The translations under genes and the position numbers were made by a program. A stretch of DNA of 64,000 nucleotides, taken from contig NZ_JAEC01000030.1 in the NCBI RefSeq assembly GCF_000518705.1, positions 1 through 64,000 of the forward strand. Direction: 5' to 3'. Below, in pieces: positions 33,678-42,300 of this stretch (the first letter of the stretch is position 1; every line of letters begins with the position of its first letter). The notes beneath the pieces are model-generated. The model did not search any database. It saw only the letters and a program-made list of their open reading frames with translations, and was not told the DNA's origin. Source of the DNA: Shewanella colwelliana ATCC 39565 (GTDB taxonomy: Bacteria > Pseudomonadota > Gammaproteobacteria > Enterobacterales > Shewanellaceae).

Positions 33678-34955
33678 GTGAGTAATGGTTTGCAAGATAC
33701 AGCATCCTTGCCAACAGTTTGGCTGAAAATGAATCTTATCTTTAAAGCAACTGGTCCTGGTTTATTGATGGCCGCTGCGGCGATAGGTGCTTCACATTTG
33801 GTTGCATCAACGCGCGCTGGGGCTGAATTTGGTTGGCAGCTAGCGTGGGTTATTTTGGCGGTTAATTTACTTAAGTATCCGTTTTTTGCTGCCGGCGCCC
33901 GTTACACCGCCGCGACAGGTGAGAGTCTATTGCATGGTTACCTTAAGCAAGGCCGTGGCTATTTAGTGTTGTTTACCCTGCTAAACAGTATTGCTGCTGT
34001 CGCCAGCACTGCGGGTGTCGCCATGTTAACGGCAGCGATGTTAACCTTATTCGTTCCTTTACCTATTGAATTGTTAGCACTGATTGTATTGTTGTCTAGT
34101 TTGTTATTGCTGATATTAGGTCACTATCGTCTGTTGGATAAGGTGACCAAGGTGATTATGTTACTACTCACCATTTCAACCCTGATTGCCGCGGCGCTAG
34201 CGTTTAATGCACCAGCTATTTTACCGCCAGGGTTTGTGTCACCGTCACCGTGGCAATGGGCGCATGTTGGCTTTTTGGTGGCGATGATGGGGTGGATGCC
34301 AGCGCCGATTGAGGTCAGTTGTTGGAACTCATTGTGGCTACTTGAAAAACAAAAGCAGCAAACCGTCACCAAAGCACAAGCACTATTTGATTTTAATTTA
34401 GGTTATGTCACGACTGCTATTTTAGCAGTGGTGTTTCTGTCACTCGGTGCATTAGTGATGCATGGTAGTGGCGAACACTTTTCTCCCTCTGGCGCTAAGT
34501 TTGCTGATCAGTTGATCACGCTTTATAGCCAAGTGCTTGGTGAGCAGAGCCGCTACCTGATTGGTACCGTCGCACTATTATGCATCTTCAGTACCACGGT
34601 CACAGTGATTGATGGCTACAGCCGGACATTAGCCTTGGGTTGGCAGTTATTGCGTCATGATACAAACACGGCTCAAAGCCGATTGCTCAGTGGCATTATG
34701 CTGCTGGTGTGTCTATTAGGGTTGGCGATTATTCTGTTTTTCAAGGGGGCCTTGTTACCTTTGCTGCAGTTTGTCATGACGCTCGCCTTTATGACCACCA
34801 TCATTTTTGCCTGGCTTAATTACCGTTTAATGACGGCAGAGACATTGCCATCAGCCGACCGTTATGGGGTAAAAATGCGGGCTCTGTCTTGGTTCGGTAT
34901 GGCGTATTTATTAGGTTTTGCACTGGTATTTGTTTACTGGAAAATGGGTAATTAG
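33678..34955 (+). CDS. NRAMP-related transporter without the DPGN motif
   Basis: A 425-residue inner-membrane protein with about eleven hydrophobic helices. It begins like NRAMP metal transporters (KATGPGLLMAAAAIGASHLVAS), yet the canonical DPGN of helix 1 is replaced by IGAS, and the helix 6 methionine motif region reads MPAPIEVSCWNSLW. The family is known from H+-coupled Mn2+/Fe2+ uptake, but variants without DPGN have other substrates. The start is GTG with AGGGA upstream. It follows the bPH2 gene closely and is 34 bp before a serine hydrolase gene. Confidence 0.75.
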   Translation: MSNGLQDTASLPTVWLKMNLIFKATGPGLLMAAAAIGASHLVASTRAGAEFGWQLAWVILAVNLLKYPFFAAGARYTAATGESLLHGYLKQGRGYLVLFTLLNSIAAVASTAGVAMLTAAMLTLFVPLPIELLALIVLLSSLLLLILGHYRLLDKVTKVIMLLLTISTLIAAALAFNAPAILPPGFVSPSPWQWAHVGFLVAMMGWMPAPIEVSCWNSLWLLEKQKQQTVTKAQALFDFNLGYVTTAILAVVFLSLGALVMHGSGEHFSPSGAKFADQLITLYSQVLGEQSRYLIGTVALLCIFSTTVTVIDGYSRTLALGWQLLRHDTNTAQSRLLSGIMLLVCLLGLAIILFFKGALLPLLQFVMTLAFMTTIIFAWLNYRLMTAETLPSADRYGVKMRALSWFGMAYLLGFALVFVYWKMGN

Positions 34956-34989
34956 TCGCTTTTGGTGGTAAATATAGGGATATAAATAG

Positions 34990-36096
34990 ATGTTGTTCTT
35001 AGATAAACGGTGGCGATTCACCTGTATGTTGGTGTGCGCCTTACCGCTGTTTGCTAGTGCCAATGAAAATTCGAGGGTTACTCAATCCTCTATCAATGTG
35101 GAGGTGCTGACGCGCGCTTTCGATAAGCTCATCGTGACCAACGACCGGCCTTTTTATGGGGTGATATTGCTGGTACAAGGTGGCAAACCCATTTATGAAT
35201 ATCAACAGACAACTGAAGGGCAAAAAGCGCTGAGCAGCGCTAGTCCGTTTTTGCTTGCGTCACAGTCGAAAATGATCACCGCTGCAGTGGTGCTTAACGC
35301 CGTTGATGAGGGGGCATTGGCGCTAAATAAGCCGCTAAATGATTACTTAGCACAGGCTAAGCAGTCGCTCTACCACCCAGATATCACTATCCGCCAGCTG
35401 CTTAATCACAGTTCCGGCATAGCGCCAATTGGCCAAAATAATCGCTTTACGCCAGGTAGCCAGTTTCAATATTCAAACTTAGGATATGAGGTGTTGGCTC
35501 AAGTACTTGCTTATCAATACCAGCAACCCTTTGCACAGCGGGTCAATCAGTATCTTGACACACATAGCCTCACTGGAATTAGGGCAAGTTTAGGCGCAAT
35601 AGGGCGTGTGAAGTTGTCCGGCAACGCGGCAATGTTAGCCCCTGGGTTTGCTATGCAAGGGGATGGTGTCTTGGAGCCGATAAAATACGAGATCAGTAAT
35701 GCCTTACTGCCCGGTGGTGGAATGCTTGGCTCCGCTGCAGGATTAGTGGAGTATTTGCAAGCTCTTCATGATGGCAAGTTGCTTTCTGCAAGGAGTTATC
35801 AACAGATGATTACGCCAGGTATAAAGCGCGGGCACCGCTGGGAGGATCTCTATTATGGTTACGGGGTGCAAATCAGTGAACAATCTATTGCTGAATATAG
35901 CCATTCTGGTTATTTGCCGGGATATCAGTCCCTCAGCCTGAGTTACCCAGAAAGCCAGACTTACTTAGTGGTGATGGAAAATGTCTCCTGGCCACTTGAT
36001 GACATGGATAGGGTGTTTGGCCTGCATGATAAGTTGCGCAACACTTTGCGTGAGCATCTTATTTCGTCTCACATCGCTGAGAAAATAAACCCTTAG
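34990..36096 (+). CDS. Exported serine beta-lactamase-like hydrolase
   Basis: A 368-residue protein with a signal peptide (about 1-24, LFASA) and a class C beta-lactamase / penicillin-binding-protein fold. The catalytic triad of motifs is SQSK (Ser91, Lys94), YSN (161-163) and HSG in EYSHSGYLPGY in place of KTG. It probably hydrolyses peptides, esters or cell-wall material; resistance to beta-lactams is not implied. It is the third gene in the bPH2-NRAMP-like series, 34 bp downstream. Confidence 0.85.
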   Translation: MLFLDKRWRFTCMLVCALPLFASANENSRVTQSSINVEVLTRAFDKLIVTNDRPFYGVILLVQGGKPIYEYQQTTEGQKALSSASPFLLASQSKMITAAVVLNAVDEGALALNKPLNDYLAQAKQSLYHPDITIRQLLNHSSGIAPIGQNNRFTPGSQFQYSNLGYEVLAQVLAYQYQQPFAQRVNQYLDTHSLTGIRASLGAIGRVKLSGNAAMLAPGFAMQGDGVLEPIKYEISNALLPGGGMLGSAAGLVEYLQALHDGKLLSARSYQQMITPGIKRGHRWEDLYYGYGVQISEQSIAEYSHSGYLPGYQSLSLSYPESQTYLVVMENVSWPLDDMDRVFGLHDKLRNTLREHLISSHIAEKINP

Positions 36097-36174
36097 TTGA
36101 GAGAAAACTCAGCTATAATGTCGGCCAAAGATGATCACGCCGCCGCGGGATCCGTTAAGTGAAGAAATTAAGTT

Positions 36175-36639
36175 ATGATTAACAACGATATATTACGCCG
36201 CATCCGTTTTGTATTTGATTACAAAAACGCAAAGATGATTAAGATTTTTGCTAAAGTAAAGCATGAGATGGAGCTAGACACTCTACTTGATCTGCTAAAG
36301 AAAGAGGCTGAAGAGGGCTATAAGCCTTGTAATGATAAGACATTATGTCTTTTTCTTGATGGATTAATCATAGAGAAGCGTGGTTTGAAAGAGGGCGCAG
36401 AGATCCCTGAGCCAGTATCACAATTAAACAATAACTTGATCTTCAAAAAGCTGAGAGTCGCACTCGAGCTACGTGAAGACGATATCTTAAGCGCCTTGGC
36501 GTTGGCCGATTTCAATATGAGTAAATCTGAGCTGGGTGCTTTGTTTAGAAAGCCTGGCCATAAGCACTTTAAAGAGTGTGGTGACCAAGTTTTACGCAAC
36601 TTCTTAACAGGGTTGTCGATTCAACATCGTGGAAAGTAA
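36175..36639 (+). CDS. yehS: DUF1456 family protein YehS
   Basis: A 154-residue cytoplasmic protein. Two repeats of the DUF1456 module are visible: NNDILRRIRFVFDYKNAKMIKIF and NNNLIFKKLRVALELREDDILSAL, each followed by a CNDKTLCLFLDGLIIEKRG or CGDQVLRNFLTGLSIQHRG element. Function unknown. Full length compared with E. coli YehS (about 156 aa). Confidence 0.88.
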   Translation: MINNDILRRIRFVFDYKNAKMIKIFAKVKHEMELDTLLDLLKKEAEEGYKPCNDKTLCLFLDGLIIEKRGLKEGAEIPEPVSQLNNNLIFKKLRVALELREDDILSALALADFNMSKSELGALFRKPGHKHFKECGDQVLRNFLTGLSIQHRGK

Positions 36640-36656
36640 GCCCCAAATAGCGATTG

Positions 36657-36685
36657 AAAGCACAGCTTAGGCTGTGCTTTTTTTT
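36657..36685 (+). terminator. Terminator of yehS
   Basis: AAAGCACAGC, loop TTAG, GCTGTGCTTT, then more T. Confidence 0.88.
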
Positions 36686-36836
36686 GGTGTTTTTTACGTT
36701 GTTTAAAACAGCTGGCGCGTGAAGTTAATCAAAAAATGATCGCCGAAAAGACAACAAAGATCACACTTTGTGGTAATCTTGCCAAATTAAAGCGACAGCC
36801 ACTTCAACCATTACAAAAACAGAGAAAAGGTTACCA

Positions 36837-38525
36837 ATGGACGATAATAAACGCCCGCTATATCTTCCTTTTGCCGGTCCAGCCATTCTAGAGGCTCCCT
36901 TGATTAATAAAGGCAGTGCCTTTACGGAAGAGGAGCGGATCTTTTTTAACCTTGAAGGTCTACTGCCTCATGTGATTGAAACCATTGAGGAGCAGGCTTC
37001 ACGGGCCTATGACCAATACAAAAATTTTGGTAATGATCTCGATAGGCACATCTATCTTAGAAATATTCAAGACACTAACGAAACGCTTTACTATCGTTTG
37101 GTGCAGAACCACATTACCGAGATGATGCCTATTATCTACACGCCAACCGTGGGCTTGGCTTGTGAGCGTTTCTCGAAGAACTACCGCCGTAATCGCGGGC
37201 TGTTTATCTCATACCCGAATAAAGACCGTATCGATGACATCTTAAATAACTCAACCCGTCAAAAGGTGAAGATTATTGTGGTTACCGACGGCGAACGTAT
37301 TTTGGGACTGGGCGATCAGGGGATTGGTGGCATGGGGATCCCCATTGGTAAGCTTTCACTTTACACCAGTTGTGGTGGTATTAGCCCCGCGTACACATTG
37401 CCTATTACCTTGGATGTGGGCACCGATAATCCACATCTGCTAGAAGATCCTATGTATATGGGTTGGCGTAATCAGCGTGTAGGTGGTGAAGAGTATGCCG
37501 AATTTGTCGAAGCCTTTATGCAAGCGGTACATCGTCGTTGGCCTGATGCCTTGATTCAGTTTGAAGACTTTGCGCAAAAGAATGCGATGCCACTCCTTGA
37601 ACGGTATAAAGATCAATATTGCTGTTTTAATGACGACATTCAAGGTACTGCTGCAGTCACTGTCGGTTCACTGCTTGCTGCCTGTAAAGCTGCTAACACG
37701 CAACTTTGCCAGCAACGTATTGCGTTTTTAGGTGCAGGGAGTGCTGGGTGCGGTATTGCTGAAGCGATTGTGGCACAGATGGTGTCAGAAGGGATCAGTG
37801 ATGCACAAGCGCGCCAGCAAGTGTTTATGGTTGATCGTTGGGGATTGTTACAAGACAATATGCCTAATCTATTGCCATTCCAGCAGAATTTGGCTCAGAA
37901 AGCGGCAGAAGTAAATGCTTGGCATACTGACAATGAAAACATCTCCCTATTAGATGTCATGAATAATGGTAAACCGACAGTATTAATCGGTGTATCAGGC
38001 GCCCCTGGTTTATTTAGTGAAGAGATCATTAAGGCGATGCATACTCATTGCGCGCGTCCAATTATCTTCCCACTGTCAAACCCGACCAGCCGCGTTGAAG
38101 CAACACCCAAAGATATTCTGCATTGGACCAAAGGTGAGGCATTAGTTGCCACGGGGAGCCCGTTTGAGCCTGTGGTGATAGAAGAGCAAACCTTTGAAAT
38201 TGCTCAGTGCAATAACAGTTATATCTTCCCTGGTATCGGCCTCGGTGTGCTTGCCTCAGGTGCTAACCGTGTCAGTGACGAGATGTTAATGGCGTCAAGT
38301 CGAGCCTTAGCAGAGTGTTCGCCTTTGGCAAAAGAGGGCGAGGGCTCGTTACTGCCATCACTTGAAGATATTCATGAGGTGAGTAAGCATATCGCGTTTG
38401 CGGTAGCTAAAGTGGCTGTTGAGCAAGGCCATGCATTGCCATGTAGTGATGAGTTGTTGCGCCAAGCGATTGAAGATAATTTCTGGACCGCTGAGTATCG
38501 TCGTTATAAGCGGACATCATTCTAA
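36837..38525 (+). CDS. maeA: NAD-dependent malic enzyme
   Basis: A 562-residue enzyme that converts malate to pyruvate and CO2 with NAD+, cytoplasmic. Its architecture matches E. coli MaeA/SfcA (about 565 aa): the N-domain with [13 protein letters not shown], the active-site Lys region [16 protein letters not shown], the metal-ligand stretch FEDFAQKNA and [12 protein letters not shown], and the NAD-binding loop [14 protein letters not shown]. It supplies pyruvate for growth on TCA intermediates. Ended by a terminator. Confidence 0.95.
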   Translation: MDDNKRPLYLPFAGPAILEAPLINKGSAFTEEERIFFNLEGLLPHVIETIEEQASRAYDQYKNFGNDLDRHIYLRNIQDTNETLYYRLVQNHITEMMPIIYTPTVGLACERFSKNYRRNRGLFISYPNKDRIDDILNNSTRQKVKIIVVTDGERILGLGDQGIGGMGIPIGKLSLYTSCGGISPAYTLPITLDVGTDNPHLLEDPMYMGWRNQRVGGEEYAEFVEAFMQAVHRRWPDALIQFEDFAQKNAMPLLERYKDQYCCFNDDIQGTAAVTVGSLLAACKAANTQLCQQRIAFLGAGSAGCGIAEAIVAQMVSEGISDAQARQQVFMVDRWGLLQDNMPNLLPFQQNLAQKAAEVNAWHTDNENISLLDVMNNGKPTVLIGVSGAPGLFSEEIIKAMHTHCARPIIFPLSNPTSRVEATPKDILHWTKGEALVATGSPFEPVVIEEQTFEIAQCNNSYIFPGIGLGVLASGANRVSDEMLMASSRALAECSPLAKEGEGSLLPSLEDIHEVSKHIAFAVAKVAVEQGHALPCSDELLRQAIEDNFWTAEYRRYKRTSF

Positions 38526-38545
38526 GCTATTAGAGTAAGCCAAAT

Positions 38546-38573
38546 AAAAAAGCTGCCTTCAGGCAGCTTTTTT
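38546..38573 (+). terminator. Terminator of maeA
   Basis: AAAAAGCTGCCT, loop TC, AGGCAGCTTTTTT. Confidence 0.9.
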
Positions 38574-38626
38574 ATTGAGTGCGATTTAGCTCAAATGGTT
38601 CGCTTCGTCCTGACGCCATGTTATGA

Positions 38627-38641
38627 GGTTTGTCACAAACC
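38627..38641. promoter_or_regulatory. 15-bp perfect inverted repeat, possible operator
   Basis: GGTTTGTCACAAACC with a single central base, about 225 bp upstream of the cytochrome start. The factor that would bind is unknown. Confidence 0.35.
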
Positions 38642-38864
38642 GCAGATATAAAGTTTGATGCTGGCAGCAATTTCACTCACTATTTCGCGCTTTTAAGTTT
38701 CAATTAATCTCTGTGGTCAAATCTAATCCCATAGATTTGTAGTTGGCTTTAGTTTTTACGCAAGCAATGAGAGACTACACTCTTATTGTGAGCAGGCATG
38801 AAGTCGCCACATTCACTTTTACTATTTCGTCAGTGAGATGACATTGCTGACTCAGGAGTTTTTT

Positions 38865-39101
38865 ATGAAGTATTTAGCGACGTTAGCAACCACTTTACTT
38901 TTTGCTGGTTCTGCCGCGGCATTTGATTGTACCGATTGTCATGAGACTATCGACTTAACTATGCATACTGAGTCTGAAGCGACGCTTGCGACCTGTGCTG
39001 ATTGCCATGGTATTGACGAAGCGCACACCATCGATATGGAGATGCATACTCCAGAGCTAACCATTACTGAGTGTGCTGATTGCCACGCGATGGAAAAGTA
39101 A
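38865..39101 (+). CDS. Periplasmic triheme mini-cytochrome c
   Basis: A 78-residue protein with a signal peptide (about 19 residues, GSAAAF) and a mature part of only about 59 residues carrying three CxxCH haem-attachment motifs: CTDCH at 22-26, CADCH at 44-48 and CADCH at 70-74. Three more histidines (34, 54 and 61) give exactly six, enough for three bis-His haems. Such small multihaem cytochromes carry electrons in the periplasm. The size resembles triheme c7 proteins, but the motif spacing is different. The ATG at 38865 is chosen because CAGGAG lies upstream and it starts the signal peptide. A terminator follows. Confidence 0.85.
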   Translation: MKYLATLATTLLFAGSAAAFDCTDCHETIDLTMHTESEATLATCADCHGIDEAHTIDMEMHTPELTITECADCHAMEK

Positions 39102-39134
39102 TTTCTTAATTGAAACTATTTACTGTTAGTTATT

Positions 39135-39160
39135 AAAAGCCTTCTTTATGAAGGCTTTTT
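39135..39160 (+). terminator. Terminator of the triheme cytochrome gene
   Basis: AAAAGCCTTC, loop TTTAT, GAAGGCTTTTT. Confidence 0.85.
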
Positions 39161-39276
39161 GTTGTCTGTTTCAGTATTGTATTACTGCGTAAACAGAAGG
39201 ACATCACCGCGAGATGACTACTGAGTGCTTTGACCTGAACTTAATCGTAAAAGTATTGACGTTGAAGCGATGGTTA

Positions 39277-39371
39277 GATAAAAAAGGGCCCTCATTGAGG
39301 GCCCGTTGACAAGGTTGAAACGTTCTCAACTAATTAATTTTACTAGTGCAGTTTACGACGTCCTCCAGCAA
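39277..39371. repeat. 95-bp direct repeat, copy 1
   Basis: Identical, by eye, to 45733-45827. It covers the terminator and the last codons of protease 1. Confidence 0.9.
39280..39304 (-). terminator. Terminator of protease 1
   Basis: Minus strand: GGGCCCTC, loop AAT, GAGGGCCC, then T tract. Part of the 95-bp block that is identical near protease 2. Confidence 0.85.
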
Positions 39372-42300
39372 ACAACCCTAATAAACCTAAGGCTAAGAAG
39401 CCTAAACTACCACCGCTTGATTTTGATTTAGCTTCTTCCACTACAGGGTAAGTACATGAACCATCATCAGTATTAGCGTCGGCATCATAGTTAGTTGCAC
39501 TTGAATCGGTACAACCATTTTCAATCCCATCAGAGCTTACTGTTAGCATGAAGCTGGTAGAGGCTGCATCCGATGGGTAGGCCATATCATGTACCGTTAC
39601 CGATACCATAGTTTCACCAAACCAATCGGTATCTGGGGTAATCGTAATACTATTGCCTTCAACTACCGCAGTGATGTTATCACCTGCCACCATAATGCCA
39701 TTCACAGTGCCTTTTTGGTCCGCATAAACCACATCCATTGTAAGAGAGCTATTCTCTTCAATCACTTGGTCTGCAAAACCTGCAACTTGAATATTACTTG
39801 GTGATGAAACCGTATGGGATACCGTTACTAACTCTGAATCAGCGTATTGACTGCTAACCGTTACCGCATTATCCATTCCGACTGCAGTTGCCGATACTCG
39901 AGCTGAGAAACTAACTGTTAAGGCTGAGCTTTCAGGGCCTTGATAGTCAGCACAAACCAGTATGCCTTCTGCCACTTTGTCATCGACATCATTATAAGCA
40001 AAGCCGTCATTGTACCAACCGTCCACAGGACCATAAGTACCACGCTCACCATAGTAACCATGTAGACCAATTGAACCAAAATGACCGTTAGCCGTTTGTA
40101 GCGCTTGATAACCAAACATGATTTCATGGGCACCAGGGGCAAAATCTAACTTAGTTGAAATAATGGTTTCAACATCAAAGTAAGCAGATGCATCTGGGTT
40201 ACGGTTACCGGTAAAGCGGTTATTAATTTCTGCACCACCTTTCCACTGGAACACATAGTAGTCATCAACTACAGCACCATACACTAAGTTAGTTACCACG
40301 CCGATGTCTTCACGGAATGCCACTTCTGGCATCATCACATCACCACGCCACAATGGGGCAACCATAGTGTCTGGGAAGCTTTGGAATGCATTGTTGAACT
40401 CATAATGGAAGTTATAGAAATCTGGCATTTCGTCAAATTTCACATAACCAAATGGTGAGATTTCAAGTAAGTCATGCAGCATCTCTTGCTCTGCACCATA
40501 TAAAGGTACATGAGGTAAGCCATTAGCCGACATTGGAATACTCAAATACTGATTAGAATAGCCAGTAATGCCTAAATCAGAGAAACCAAACTCACTTGGT
40601 ACATCCACAAAGGTGTCACTCGCGCCCTGCATTTGTGCAGGAATACGACACGTCGCATCTTCTAAGCTAGTGCTATACACATAGTGACGTGGGGTATCTA
40701 ATGACGAAGGTTGCAGAGTATTAAATGCAATGGTATTGCCATCAATTGTCATGTCTTCTGTGTATTGCGGTAAGCCAGAAACCTGAACGCTGTCTTCAAT
40801 TAACTGGAAGCCTGAAGCAAGTTCAGTACTTAAGGTTAACTGACGCTCACCACCTAACAAGTTAGGCGCAAGACTGACTTCAAAGTCAACGATATCGCCA
40901 GCTTTGGCGCTAGTATGGCTTGCTTCAATTTCGGTATCGCTGCCGTCATGAATAAGCTGTACCGGGATATAACCTAAGTTATCATCGTTATAGCTGTCGC
41001 TACCAATTCCCACATAACCATAATAAACATCGCCTTCTACTGCATCAGCTAAATCGTAGTTTAACTGTACGCGGTAAGGGTCCATGCCATTTGATGAATC
41101 TGGACCAACAGCGGTTAGGTTAGCATCATCTTGATCACCGATAACAGCTAAAGCGAAGGTCATGTTGTCAGCAAGGTTAGCTTCATCTTCCCACTCATAC
41201 TTATAGTTAGAACCATAAGCCCAGTAGGTTCCTGGGGTTGGATTATTGATGGCACAGTAATCGTTGTTATCAATGCGTGAGTAACAAATGGCTTCTTCAT
41301 TCCACTGGATTTCACCATCGTTATTGACATCCATACCAATATCTAGCGATGCGTAAGCGTTATAGTCGGCTTTTACTACTTCCCACACGATACGCTTAGT
41401 GCCTTCTGGCACTTCAAAGAAGTTAACCACTTGACCATCATCAATACGTGATTGCGCGGTATTGTCTAAGTCGCGCACATCACTGCGCTGCATTTGCACA
41501 TCAAAAAGTTCCGCTTTAACTAAACCATTTACACGGCTATTAAAGGTTTGAATTTCTTCAGTGTTAATTTCAGGGGTTAAAATATGCCCTTGTTGACGGT
41601 GGATATTGCCCACCACATTTTCAGGCATACTGGTACCACTGTAGCGAATGCTAACCGGTAAATGTTGCAGTGGCATATCCGTGCTTGCAGGGGTAATAGT
41701 CACATCACCTAGTAAGCGTAGAGATGATGAATCTGCACCCGGTGCTTGAACTTCTAACACTGTTGCGGTCAGCATGATGGCTTGTGTTTCACCCTTGCTA
41801 AGACTAAATGTCTTAGGTGACACTTCAAGTGACAACATGTCAGCGCCGTCCATTGCTAATGTCTCTGCATCAACCGTCCAGCTGCCATCTGCGGTCGCTG
41901 TAAATGTACGCATCATGGTACAAGTGCCGCTACAGCTTTCATTGTAAAAATATGGCACGTTTAGGGTGTTAACTGTGCCGCCATTTTTAGGGTTAGCAGC
42001 GCGGTAATTGTCACCGGTTTCATCCATGATTAAACCCGCTTTAAATGCGCGAGCAACGTTAATCACACCACTACCTGCATCGCTAAAGCCTGCTGGCTCT
42101 AAATCAACAAAGGGGTAGGTTTCAACCGTGCGAGTCACGTCATCTAAATTCGCCGTCATCATTAATGCTGACTGAATTTGTGCTGGAGTCCAACTTGGTT
42201 GCGCTTGCTTTAATAATGCCATTGCACCTGCAACATGAGGTGCTGCCATTGAAGTACCACTAATGGTGTTGTAGTCACCTGGTACACCTACACCAGAAAA

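Larger units (their letters stand above)
38526..38864. other. Intergenic region maeA / triheme cytochrome
   Basis: After the maeA terminator it holds the promoter region of the cytochrome gene and a perfect 15-bp inverted repeat at 38627-38641. No other structure is clear. Confidence 0.35.
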
